The notes under the pieces: generated by a model
Told to the model about the DNA's origin: nothing
The model's input: the letters and a program-made list of their open reading frames with translations, nothing else
Database searches by the model: none
Translations under genes and position numbers: made by a program
Shown here: piece by piece, positions 15,586-24,274 of the stretch
Layout of the letters: each line of letters begins with the position of its first letter
How positions within the stretch are numbered: the stretch's first letter is position 1
NCBI GenBank assembly: GCA_964460345.1
Contig: CAYWRO010000018.1
Location: 1-57,284 of the forward strand
Direction of reading: 5' to 3'
Source of the DNA: CAYWRO01 sp964460345
Lineage (GTDB): Bacteria > Planctomycetota > Phycisphaerae > Phycisphaerales > UBA1924
Length of the DNA: 57,284 bases

Positions 15586-18168
15586 TTACGGGCAGGGATT
15601 GCCGGCCGAGGCAGGGAACCAGCAGTCCAGGAAGAACAGCAGGTCAAAGACGTCAACGCCTGCCACGCCGTCGAGATCCGCCCCTGCATCCGAAGCGAAC
15701 CACAGGTCGAGGTAGGCCAGCAGGTCGAAGACGTCGACCTGCGCATCGTTGCCGTCCGTCTCACACGCGCACGCCGGCGCGCCGCCGCACGGCGCGGATT
15801 CGCAATCGACGCCAAGGCCCTGGTATGTGCCGCCCTGGACAATCTGGCACTCCTCATCGCTCAGCGCCATGACGCACGTGTTGTCGGGCAGACAGCAGGC
15901 GCCGCGGAGATCCTGAAGCGTGACCTCAACCTCGTCGTGCGTGCCGCACGGCGCGCCGTAGAAGTTGTTGGTCGTGCTGACGGTGCCGCCCGCATGGATG
16001 TAGATGATGTAGTAAGTCCCCGGGGCCAGTTCGATGTGGGTCGTCACGACGCCTTCGCAGCTTGCCGCGATGTAAAAGCCGTCCACGAACGCACCAGCGC
16101 TGTCCAGGAGGTTGTAAAGCAGTGGGAACTCGCTGCGCCAGGTCAACTGCAGGTCGGTGTCCTCGGCGATTGTCAGCGAGAAGTAGTCGAAGTCGCGATC
16201 GTTGGCGTCGGCGTACGCCGTGCCGCGCCACACGCCACCGTTGATGTCGGGCCCAACCTCGGCAAAGCCGATTCCGAAATCGTTGGCTGCATCACCGCAG
16301 GCCTCGGTCTCGACCACGACGTTCGACGGCACGGGGTCAGGCAGATCTTCGATCTCGCAGTTCTCGCAGCCGGCGGCAGCGCCGCTCGCGACGGCGCTCG
16401 TCACGCCGATCTCGAACTCGCCGACGTCGTACCCGTCGACGCGAATGTAGTACGTCTCACCGGCCGCGGCCGTCCACGTGACGGTGGAGGCCAGCCCCGC
16501 ACCGGCATCGTCGTTTGAACCGACGCAGGAGAGCTCCTCACCACAGCCGAGGCCGCCGGCGGCGCAGTAGACGCTGATGCGGCTGTCGATGATGGTGCCG
16601 GGCAGATCGGTCGTGACCGTCAGGTCCATGTCGGTCGCCGCGGAGTTTGTGACCATGTAGTAGACATCGACAAAGCCCAGATTGACGAAACCGCAGGGCT
16701 CGGCGCTGAACGGGTTACGAGTGGCGCAGAGATTGGTGCCGATCGCGGTGGCGCCGTCGACCGACAGCGGCATGGCGCTGAAGCAGTCGTCGTTGGCCGG
16801 CGGCGGGAGGGTCAGACAGGGGTGCTCGCACCCGCCGTCAGGAACCAGTTCGACCGACGTGCAGAAGCTGAAATCGCCGTTTTCAAAGCGTGTGGTCAGG
16901 CTGTACACATCCGGCCAGCCGGCGGAGGAGGCTGGATCCGAGCGATGGTTTGCGAAGTTGCCGCTCAGGGCGGGGTTCCATCCCCAGCGAATGTCGCCCA
17001 CATCGTTGATGATGCTGATCCAGTAGCACTCCCCGCCGTTCACCATCACCGGGGTGGAGATCGTGGCGGCAAACTCGTGCGTTCCGGCGATCATGTCGTA
17101 GCCGCGTTCGAGCGTGAAATCGATGCCCTGCTCGAGAACGTCAATCACCGGGCCCGGTGAACCATCCTGGTTCTCGTAGATCGCGATGCTGAAGTTATCG
17201 ATCGGAGCCGGCGCGAAGTTGATGAAGGGCGAGCCGGGAATCGCGTACGCGCCGCGCCAGCAGAGCTCTGTCAGTGCGAACGTCCCCTCGCCTTGCACAC
17301 GGAAGTCGTCGGCAATCTGGAAATCGTCGAAGCCTGAGAAGCTGATTGTGCCGGCGTTTTCCGGGCCCTGGCAGGTGACGTCGGGCGTCGTGATGTCCTG
17401 CACGCACGGGTCGTCTGAGACGACCGCTGCGCACAGGTTGTCGGTGAGGTCCACATCAAGGCAGACCGCCGGATCAAAGCCATCGGAGAGGAAGGCACTG
17501 AAGGGGCCGTACTGGCCGTCAAGATCGGTTCTGTGATAGCGAGAATCTTCGTTGTCCGTGGCCCAGAGCCATTGATTCGCATCGCCGACGTCCTCCTGGG
17601 CGATCTCCACCCAGTGACACGTGCTGGGCGCGAGGGTAGCGCCGCCTGCGAGGGTCAGGTCATACCGGTAGAGCGTGAGCCCGCCAACCACTTCGCCCGT
17701 GTTTGTCCGCGTGAGGTTCGCGCCGTGGATGCCGACCTCGTGCACCATCACGTTGTTCACGTCCGGCGCGCCGGCCCCATCGTCACCGAGCACGCGAACA
17801 CGGAAGGACTCGTCCGCGGAAGGGACGTCATTGCTGTACGCGCCCCACCAGGTGACCGTCGTGAGCGACAGATCGCCGCCGGCAGCCGTTGTAAAGTTCT
17901 CGGCTCGGATCAGCGCCGTTCGGACGTTGAAGATGCCGACGAGTTCCGATCGCAGGAAGGTCGCCGTGAACGTAACCGGCAGACCGTTGCACACTTCCGC
18001 GCCTCGCGGCGAAATGCTCGGTCCCTGGGTGGTCACGATGCCGGGATCAGCTGGCCCCTTGACCGCGGTGCGTCGCAGATCAACTTCCTGGCCGATCGCA
18101 CCGGTCGCGAGCAGGCCGAGGCCGGATGCGGTGAGCGCAACTCGACTCAACAACTTGGAACATTGCAT
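15586..18168 (-). CDS. Large modular secreted protein with Cys-terminal dockerin-like cassette
   Basis: 860 residues; the start at ATG 18168 is fixed by GGAGG six nt upstream (an ORF open further upstream is non-coding leader). Signal peptide MQCSKLLSRVALTASGLGLL, cleaved near ATGAIGQ. Two ADDF/GECYW-type modules follow: the first is diverged (LTTVTWWGAYSNDVPSADES, STCHWVEIAQEDVG), the second is clear (IADDFRVQ, LCWRGAY, DGSPGPVID, GGECYWISIINDVGDIRWGW). Then come a PPANDDCFSAMPL module, a domain with TYYIRVDGYDVGEFEIGVTS and CENCEI, another TYYIIYIHAGG strand, one Cys-rich repeat (GACCLPDNTC to ESAPCGG) and the cassette (DVFDLLAYLDLWF, DVFDLLFFLDCWF, NPCP). Own terminator downstream. Paralogous to the neighbour at 18403. 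Confidence 0.75.
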   Translation of the reverse strand: MQCSKLLSRVALTASGLGLLATGAIGQEVDLRRTAVKGPADPGIVTTQGPSISPRGAEVCNGLPVTFTATFLRSELVGIFNVRTALIRAENFTTAAGGDLSLTTVTWWGAYSNDVPSADESFRVRVLGDDGAGAPDVNNVMVHEVGIHGANLTRTNTGEVVGGLTLYRYDLTLAGGATLAPSTCHWVEIAQEDVGDANQWLWATDNEDSRYHRTDLDGQYGPFSAFLSDGFDPAVCLDVDLTDNLCAAVVSDDPCVQDITTPDVTCQGPENAGTISFSGFDDFQIADDFRVQGEGTFALTELCWRGAYAIPGSPFINFAPAPIDNFSIAIYENQDGSPGPVIDVLEQGIDFTLERGYDMIAGTHEFAATISTPVMVNGGECYWISIINDVGDIRWGWNPALSGNFANHRSDPASSAGWPDVYSLTTRFENGDFSFCTSVELVPDGGCEHPCLTLPPPANDDCFSAMPLSVDGATAIGTNLCATRNPFSAEPCGFVNLGFVDVYYMVTNSAATDMDLTVTTDLPGTIIDSRISVYCAAGGLGCGEELSCVGSNDDAGAGLASTVTWTAAAGETYYIRVDGYDVGEFEIGVTSAVASGAAAGCENCEIEDLPDPVPSNVVVETEACGDAANDFGIGFAEVGPDINGGVWRGTAYADANDRDFDYFSLTIAEDTDLQLTWRSEFPLLYNLLDSAGAFVDGFYIAASCEGVVTTHIELAPGTYYIIYIHAGGTVSTTNNFYGAPCGTHDEVEVTLQDLRGACCLPDNTCVMALSDEECQIVQGGTYQGLGVDCESAPCGGAPACACETDGNDAQVDVFDLLAYLDLWFASDAGADLDGVAGVDVFDLLFFLDCWFPASAGNPCP

Positions 18169-18335
18169 ACGTTGCCTCCTCTCCGTGGCGGGAGATGACA
18201 CGAAAATGTCCGTCCGGGCCAAGACGAGGACCGGGCGGGCCACGAGCGCTGGTTGGAGGAGGTGACCCCCACGAGATCGGGGATCACTCCCACGAGATGC
18301 GCGCAGCATACCAGAACTCGGTTTGCAATGCACGG

Positions 18336-18367
18336 AAAAAAAGCCGGGTCCCCAGAGGGGACCCGGC
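18336..18367 (-). terminator. Strong rho-independent terminator after the gene ending at 18403
   Basis: GCCGGGTCCCC (18343-18353) pairs perfectly with GGGGACCCGGC (18357-18367) around AGA; on the minus strand it is followed by seven T (18342-18336). Confidence 0.92.
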
Positions 18368-18402
18368 CAAATCAGACGAACGCGTCCTGTTCTGCTGTCA
18401 GC

Positions 18403-21078
18403 TTACGGGCAGGGGTTGCCGGCAGAGGCCGGGAACCAGCAGTCCAGGAAGGCCAGCAGGTCGAAGACGTCCACACCGGCGACGCCGTCAATGTCAGCAC
18501 CTGCGGCATTGGCAAACCACAGGTCGAGGTACGCCAGCAGGTCGAAGACATCCACGCCGGCAACGCTGTCGAACTCGCACGGGCAGACATCCGCATCGCA
18601 AGTGGGACCGCTGCAGACGGTGCCGTCACCGCCGTAGACGCCGTCGTTGACGTCGCAGATCGCCTCACTGACCTGGATGCAGTCTCCGCTCGGCAGGCAG
18701 CACTGGCCCTGCGCGGCGACATCAAGATTGATCTGCACGGTGTTGAAGGTGCTGCAGGGCAGCCCTTCGAAAGAGTCGTCGCCATTCAAGCTGGTGCCGC
18801 CCGGTGCGATCTGAATCTGGAACGTGCCTGCGGGCAGTGACACCGTGAAGAAGTTGTCACCGTTGCAGGACGTCGCGAACAGGAAGAACCCGCCGAACAC
18901 GTTGGCGGCATCCGGCGAGCACGTGTCACCGTCCGTCCACATCGTCATCCAGAGCGGCATCTGGTTGCGGATGGTGATGACCACATCCGTCGGTTCAGTG
19001 AGCGTGAAGAGGAAGGAATCAATGTCACGCGTGCCACCATTGGCCCAGACGGAGCCGAACCAGGCGCCCGGAACCGAAACGGTCTGCAGCGGGAGCACGC
19101 AGTCGAAGTTGCTCTCAGAGGCGCCCGAATCGTCGCAGAGTTCGGTCTCCACCGTCGCCATGGCGGGCTGGGTGATCTCGCACGCCTCGCAGCCGACGGC
19201 ATCACCGCTCGCCGGTGCACTGGTTGCGCCGATCTCGACGCTGCCCTGGTCCCCGCCAAAGCCGAGGACGCGGATCAGATACGTAGTGGACGGCGCGGCG
19301 GTGAACGTCACAGCCGACTGCCCGATCGTCGAGCCCGGACCATCGTCGTTGCCATCAACGCAGAGGGCCTCCACGCCGCAGGCGCCAAAGCCAGCGCCCT
19401 GGCAATACACCGCCAGCATCGTGTCGAAGTTCGTCCCGGCGAAGTTCGTCGAGACCGTGATGTCGCGGGCCACCGCCGCCGTGTTGGCAACGCTGAACCA
19501 GATGTCCGGGGTCGGCGCGAGCACGACGACACCGCACGGCTCAACGCCGTCGAAGGCCGAACTGGCCGATGCGCCGACGGTCGAGCCGGTCAGCGTTGCA
19601 CCGTCGACCGGCACCGAGAACTCGGGGCTCGTCGCCGTGAAGCACTGGTCATTGGGGGGAAGGGTCGGGTTGAAGGCGCAGCCGCCGAACGGCACCATGT
19701 CAAAGCCGAGGCAGAAGAACATGTCCGTGGCATCTTCACGGTCTCCGACGGTCCAGCCGGCGGGGACGCCCGCCGCGCTCACGGTGTCGACCGCGGCAAC
19801 CCCGTTGCCTTCCAGCGAGGTCAGCCAGACCCACTGTGAGTTGACCGCCGCGTTCCGGATGCTGACCCAGTAGCACTCCCCGCCGGGAAGAGTGACGGCG
19901 CCGGCCGGCAGGGTGGCGGAGTAATAGAAAATGCCCTGGAACTCCCCGCTCCAGCCACGGTTCACCGTGAAGTCACCGCCTTCAAAGAGGCTTGCGATGA
20001 TCTCGCCCGGCGCTCCGTTGGCGTCTTCGTAGAACTCGACGAGGAAGAAGTCGAGGTCAGGCTGCGTGCCGGCTCCAGCGTAAAAGCCACCCCAGCAGAG
20101 TTCCGTCACGGTCTGCGCCGGACCCGCGGGAACCTGGAAGTCGTCCGCGGCGACGAAGCTGCCCTCGCCATCAAAGGGAGCATCGTCCGAGAAAATGCCG
20201 CCGGTGGTCATGTCGCTGAACTGGCAGGAATCGTCCAGTTCACCCTGCTGGCAGACCACGTCGGGGGTTGCAAGGGCGCATGAGGAGTTGAAGTCGCGCG
20301 CCACATCCAGGCACCAGGCGGGGTTCTGGCCGGCCGGATTCTGAAGTTCGTTGAAGTTAGAGTACGGCGCCGCCAGATCGGTGATGGTGTGATAGCGACC
20401 GTCGGCGTTGGTCGTCACGCTCCAGAACCAGCCTGCCGGATTTGAACCGTCGTGCAGGATTTCGATCCAGTGGCACTCGCCTGCCTGCAGAACGGGGACA
20501 CCCGCCAGATCGACCTCGTACTGGAACTCGTCGAAGGTATCCAGGATCACGGCGCCCGTGGCCGTCCGGGTCAGCCCGGCTCCGGTCGAGACCGTCTGGG
20601 TGAAGATGACGTTGCCGGGGAAACCGCCGGCGTCATCCAGAATGTTGATGGTGAATGACTCGGTCACATTCGGGACGTTGTCGGCGTACAGGCCCCAGAA
20701 GCAGACGCTGGTCGGTGCAGCCGTCGACTGCAGCGAGAAGTCGTCTGCGACTCGAATGGGAGCGTCGGGGAACAGTTCAGAACGAAACGCGTTCTGAGCG
20801 CGCGGCGGGCAATCAACGCCGGAGCAGGCCCCACGCACACCGGGCTCGTTTGACAGCGGCGCCACGCCGGCCCGGTCAATCAGGTCGGCACGCCACACGC
20901 GGCCAGCCGCCGCGGCCTTGGTCGCGATCGTCGTGCGTGGCGATGAAGCGAATGCCTTTACGCTCTGTTCGGTTGAAGTCGCGACCTGCGCCGAGGCGCC
21001 TGCCACGAGAAAACCTGCGCCCAACGCCGCCAGCGTCAGCGCGCACCTGTACGTCCGGGCGCTACTACATTCCGTCAT
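18403..21078 (-). CDS. Large modular secreted protein with Cys-terminal dockerin-like cassette
   Basis: 891 residues from ATG 21078, which has GGAGG about 8 nt upstream. Signal peptide TYRCALTLAALGAGFLVAG then ASAQ. It is the closest paralogue of the neighbour at 15586: two ADDF modules (RVADDFSLQSTAAPTSVCFW with ECHWIEILHDG; VAADDFQVP, ELCWGGFY, GECYWVSIRNAAVNSQWVW), a PPNDQCFTA module, a domain with CEACEI and a Cys-rich repeat (GQCCLPSGDC to CSGPTCDA). The end is CPCEFDS, DVFDLLAYLDLWF, DVFDLLAFLDCWF, NPCP. Monocistronic, with a strong terminator at 18336-18367. Role inferred only as extracellular or surface protein. Confidence 0.75.
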   Translation of the reverse strand: MTECSSARTYRCALTLAALGAGFLVAGASAQVATSTEQSVKAFASSPRTTIATKAAAAGRVWRADLIDRAGVAPLSNEPGVRGACSGVDCPPRAQNAFRSELFPDAPIRVADDFSLQSTAAPTSVCFWGLYADNVPNVTESFTINILDDAGGFPGNVIFTQTVSTGAGLTRTATGAVILDTFDEFQYEVDLAGVPVLQAGECHWIEILHDGSNPAGWFWSVTTNADGRYHTITDLAAPYSNFNELQNPAGQNPAWCLDVARDFNSSCALATPDVVCQQGELDDSCQFSDMTTGGIFSDDAPFDGEGSFVAADDFQVPAGPAQTVTELCWGGFYAGAGTQPDLDFFLVEFYEDANGAPGEIIASLFEGGDFTVNRGWSGEFQGIFYYSATLPAGAVTLPGGECYWVSIRNAAVNSQWVWLTSLEGNGVAAVDTVSAAGVPAGWTVGDREDATDMFFCLGFDMVPFGGCAFNPTLPPNDQCFTATSPEFSVPVDGATLTGSTVGASASSAFDGVEPCGVVVLAPTPDIWFSVANTAAVARDITVSTNFAGTNFDTMLAVYCQGAGFGACGVEALCVDGNDDGPGSTIGQSAVTFTAAPSTTYLIRVLGFGGDQGSVEIGATSAPASGDAVGCEACEITQPAMATVETELCDDSGASESNFDCVLPLQTVSVPGAWFGSVWANGGTRDIDSFLFTLTEPTDVVITIRNQMPLWMTMWTDGDTCSPDAANVFGGFFLFATSCNGDNFFTVSLPAGTFQIQIAPGGTSLNGDDSFEGLPCSTFNTVQINLDVAAQGQCCLPSGDCIQVSEAICDVNDGVYGGDGTVCSGPTCDADVCPCEFDSVAGVDVFDLLAYLDLWFANAAGADIDGVAGVDVFDLLAFLDCWFPASAGNPCP

Positions 21079-21419
21079 TGCTGAGGCCTCCTCTAAGAGA
21101 TGTCCCACACAAGATCACTGCCGGGCAAACACCCAGCACCGGGCGATGGCTCATTCCTCACCCGGAGGATCCCACAAAATCAGCCCTCCACAGACAGGAA
21201 GGCGTCTCCAAAACTACACCAAAACCTCGCGAAGGCACGAAAGTGCCTGCCGAAAACGGCTCTCTGGCATTCGCAGCGCGCGCCTGTCCGGTTCGATCCG
21301 GTCGATGCTTTCCTCGCCCGTCGGTGCACATGGCCAGATCAGAACCTTGGGCCGCTTTACGCCCGATAACGTGGCGATCCTCAAGCCCGGGTAGCGCTAG
21401 TTGCGGAGCCGTCAGCGGC
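21079..21419. other. Gene-free stretch between two secreted-protein genes
   Basis: 341 bp between the leader of the gene at 18403-21078 and the stop of the gene at 21420. It must hold the promoter of the former (minus strand), but I see no convincing -35/-10 pair. A weak AGCCG/CGGCT stem near 21407-21420 has no T-run. No coding sequence or repeat from elsewhere in the window is visible. Confidence 0.5.
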
Positions 21420-22091
21420 TTACGAACAGGCCGCGCCAGCCGACGCCGGGAACCAGCAGTCCAGGAACGCCAGCAGATCGAAAACGTCGACTCCCGGCGT
21501 GCCATCGAGGTCTGCCTGGCCGTCGCCCGCGAACCAGAAGTCGAGATACGCCAGCAGGTCAAAGACGTCGACGCCCGCAGCGCCGTCGAACTCGCACGGG
21601 CAGACTGGTGCCAGGCCGACGAAGTGGACGGCGTCATCCAGGTTGATCCACCCGACGTTCTCTCCCCACGCATAGCCGCGGAAGCGGTTCTCAGACCAGT
21701 CGATCCGGGCCGGTTGCGGCGGCGTGGCCATCGCGCCTCCGGAGAAGTTGATCCAGCCAATATTCTCGCCCCAAGCCAACCCGCTGAGTTGGCCGCTTGC
21801 CGACATGTTGACGCCAAAGTCAGACCCGTCCACGTTGGCGTAAGCCGTTCCATTGGCAGGGGTTCCGTCTCCCGTGTTGATCCAGCCGACGTTCTCGCCC
21901 CAGATGTAGCCCGACAGGTAGCGAGCGTGCACCCGGACGCTCTGTGACCCGCCGTTGGCGTCCGCCCAGTTCATGAACCCGATGTTCTCTCCCCACGAGA
22001 ACTCGTGGTCCGGGTCAATGGACGTCTGGCCGCTCGCGACGGTGGCGAGGGCGATGACGGCGACAGGGCACAGCGCGGTCAGGCGTGGCAT
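21420..22091 (-). CDS. Secreted WGEN-repeat protein with Cys-terminal dockerin-like cassette
   Basis: 223 residues; ATG 22091 is supported by an AGGAGG about 8 nt upstream. Signal peptide LTALCPVAVIALATVASGQ. The mature protein consists of four short repeats of about 40 residues, each with the core [WG]GEN[IV]G[WF][IM]N: SWGENIGFMNW, IWGENVGWIN, AWGENIGWINFSG and AWGENVGWINLDD, with HARYLSG/GQLSG/NRFRG between them. The regular Trp and Gly suggest a small beta-propeller or solenoid. It ends with CPCEFDG, DVFDLLAYLDFWF, DVFDLLAFLDCWF and GAACS. The gap to the upstream protease gene is 80 bp, so co-transcription with it is possible. Confidence 0.75.
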   Translation of the reverse strand: MPRLTALCPVAVIALATVASGQTSIDPDHEFSWGENIGFMNWADANGGSQSVRVHARYLSGYIWGENVGWINTGDGTPANGTAYANVDGSDFGVNMSASGQLSGLAWGENIGWINFSGGAMATPPQPARIDWSENRFRGYAWGENVGWINLDDAVHFVGLAPVCPCEFDGAAGVDVFDLLAYLDFWFAGDGQADLDGTPGVDVFDLLAFLDCWFPASAGAACS

Positions 22092-22171
22092 GGCAGAACC
22101 TCCTGCTCTCAGTACCGTCAGAGTACAACAAGAGGTGTCGGGCGGAAACCCCGAACCGGCCAAAATCCGTC

Positions 22172-24109
22172 CTACTGGCACCCGCCGAACCAACAGTCCA
22201 GGTACGCGAGCAGGTCAAAGACATCGACCGTCTCGGAGCAGTTCAGGTCTGCCGCGGCGTCCTGCGTGAACCAGTCATCCAGATAGCCCAGCAGGTCGAA
22301 GACGTCGATCCCCGAGCTCGCGTCCCACTCGCACGGGCAGGCGACCGCGCCAGGCTCGGACCCGTTCAGCGTAATCCGCCAATTCAACCAGGCCCCCTCA
22401 TTCGAACTGGTCTCGTCGGCGACCTTCAGCGTCCAGGCGCCGACCGAGGGTTCTCCCCAGTGCCGCATCGAGGTGAACAGGTAGTCGTTGTAATCGGCTC
22501 CGAAGTCCCACCGCGGCAGGGCAAAGACGCTCTCCGTGCCCGCGGGTGAGGTGAGGACCACCGAAAGATCGCCGACCCGGGGGTGGACAACGTCGATCGT
22601 GACCTCCACCGACTCAATCGTCAGCGGATCATTGATCACGATCTGCCGGCTCACTCCACTCGGGTTGTTGTCCGGAAGCGGCGCGCCGACGAAGGAGACC
22701 GGCGAGGAGATGGTTACCTCCGGGGGAAGGCCGGGCCATGAAGCCGCCGTGGCCGTGGCAGCCCCGGCGTCTACCGCGCCAAACCCGTAACGCTCGTGGA
22801 TGTAACGGTTTGCGCCGTTGGTCGTCCAGCCGGGGCTTAATGGATCGTTCTGGCGGGCAGACTCGACGAGAATGTGCTGAACGTCGCGCCAGGTCAGGCA
22901 TGGGTTGGCGTCCAGCATGAGCGCCACGACACCACTGACGATCGGGGCCGCGGCACTCGTCCCTCCGAAATGAGGGGTGTAGCCGCTGGTGCTATGAGTC
23001 GTGTAGATGCCGACATCGGAGCTCGACCAGACGTCGGTATCGGATGGCGCGCAGATGAGGATGCACGAGCCCGGTTCTGAGTAGATCGAAGCCTGATCGC
23101 TGGAGTCAATCGCGCCAACGGAGATCGTGAAGCGGTTCGTGGTGTAGGGGTCGTAATCGGCCCGGTCATTGCTCAGCGCGCCGTTGCCGCCGGCCCAGAC
23201 GAAGATCTCCCCCTTACCGCCGCGCCCGGTGAGGACTGATTGCTCGATGGCAGCCCGCTCGACGGACGCCATGACGCGCGCGATGCCATTGTCACTCGGG
23301 CCCCAAGAGCTGTTCTTGACCGAGATCAGGTCGTTGCGGTGGAGGAACGCCTCGGCAATCGCCTGCGAGCCGCCATTGTAGTACAACCGCGCGAGCCCGG
23401 CTTCGAACGCCACCCCCGCGCCGCCCTGGCCGTTGTTGCCGACGGCCGCGATCACGCCGGCCACGTTGGTCCCGTGGTTGTTCGCGGCGGTGCCCTCGGT
23501 GCTGGCCTCCAAGACGTGGTTATCCGCAAGATCCGGATGCGTCAGGTGATAGCCGCCGTCGATGACGCCGACGACCACGCCCGCCCCCGTGTATCCGGCG
23601 ACCCACGCCGCGTCGGCATTGATGTCAAAGGTGGGGTCTGACTCGGGCAGTTGGTTCATCAGGTGCCATTGGAGGGGCAGCGCCGGATCGGTAGGAATTT
23701 GGCGCGGCTCCAGTTTGGCTGCCCCGTCCACATACGCCTCGGCGACACCAGGCCGTTTTCCGAGATTTGCCGCCAACGCCGCGGCCGCCCGCACGCTGCC
23801 TGCCTCAATCACGTGGAAACCGGGGAGACCGGCCACAGGTTGCGCTTTGACGCCCGCCTGCTTGAGGGCATCGGCGTCGGCCCGGACAATGACGCGCGAA
23901 AAGAGGGTTTCGACGCCGGAGCGGGAGAGGCCCACGGCTGGCCGGGCCGGGCTGGCGGCTTGGTCCGGCACGTCCACATGGAGGACCTCAAGTCCCGCGT
24001 ACGTCGGCACTTGCAGAACTTCCGGCGCGGCGTGCGGGGCCGCGAACGCCGCGGCTGCGAGGCCGAGGCCCGCCGCGGCGGTGATCCAGGATGGCTGCCG
24101 ATGCGTCAT
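22172..24109 (-). CDS. Kexin-like S8 serine protease with P-domain and dockerin-like cassette
   Basis: Exported subtilase of 645 residues; ATG 24109 is preceded by GGGAG at 5 nt (in-frame ATGs further upstream have none). After the signal peptide (AAAGLGLAAAAFAAPHAAPE) comes a propeptide (about 30-145). The S8 domain shows all catalytic residues: Asp in VVGVIDGGYHLTHPDL, His in NNHGTNVAGVIAA, Asn in KNSSWGPSDN and Ser in GGTSAAAPIVSG. A proprotein-convertase P (Homo B) domain follows: VEVTIDVVHPRVGDLSVVL and WGEPSVGAWTLKVAD. The end has CPCEWD, IDVFDLLGYLDDWF, VDVFDLLAYLDCWF and the final GGCQ. Expected extracellular endoprotease; the substrate is unknown, though the neighbours are exported proteins. 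Confidence 0.88.
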   Translation of the reverse strand: MTHRQPSWITAAAGLGLAAAAFAAPHAAPEVLQVPTYAGLEVLHVDVPDQAASPARPAVGLSRSGVETLFSRVIVRADADALKQAGVKAQPVAGLPGFHVIEAGSVRAAAALAANLGKRPGVAEAYVDGAAKLEPRQIPTDPALPLQWHLMNQLPESDPTFDINADAAWVAGYTGAGVVVGVIDGGYHLTHPDLADNHVLEASTEGTAANNHGTNVAGVIAAVGNNGQGGAGVAFEAGLARLYYNGGSQAIAEAFLHRNDLISVKNSSWGPSDNGIARVMASVERAAIEQSVLTGRGGKGEIFVWAGGNGALSNDRADYDPYTTNRFTISVGAIDSSDQASIYSEPGSCILICAPSDTDVWSSSDVGIYTTHSTSGYTPHFGGTSAAAPIVSGVVALMLDANPCLTWRDVQHILVESARQNDPLSPGWTTNGANRYIHERYGFGAVDAGAATATAASWPGLPPEVTISSPVSFVGAPLPDNNPSGVSRQIVINDPLTIESVEVTIDVVHPRVGDLSVVLTSPAGTESVFALPRWDFGADYNDYLFTSMRHWGEPSVGAWTLKVADETSSNEGAWLNWRITLNGSEPGAVACPCEWDASSGIDVFDLLGYLDDWFTQDAAADLNCSETVDVFDLLAYLDCWFGGCQ

Positions 24110-24274
24110 CGGGGCTCCCATACGCGGCTGGTGACCGCGCGGATTTGGCTCAGTTGACGCAACTCCCCACGAGTCGGCGGTGCGTCCTCTGAAACGTACC
24201 ACGGCCGCCGCGCAGGACCATGGCGGAACCGGGACGGGCCGGCCCGGCGGCTCGTACAACCGGATCGAGGGTGG

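Noticed and set aside
21286..21310. tRNA T-arm-like GGTTCGATCC
   Set aside because: No acceptor stem or anticodon arm can be folded around it.
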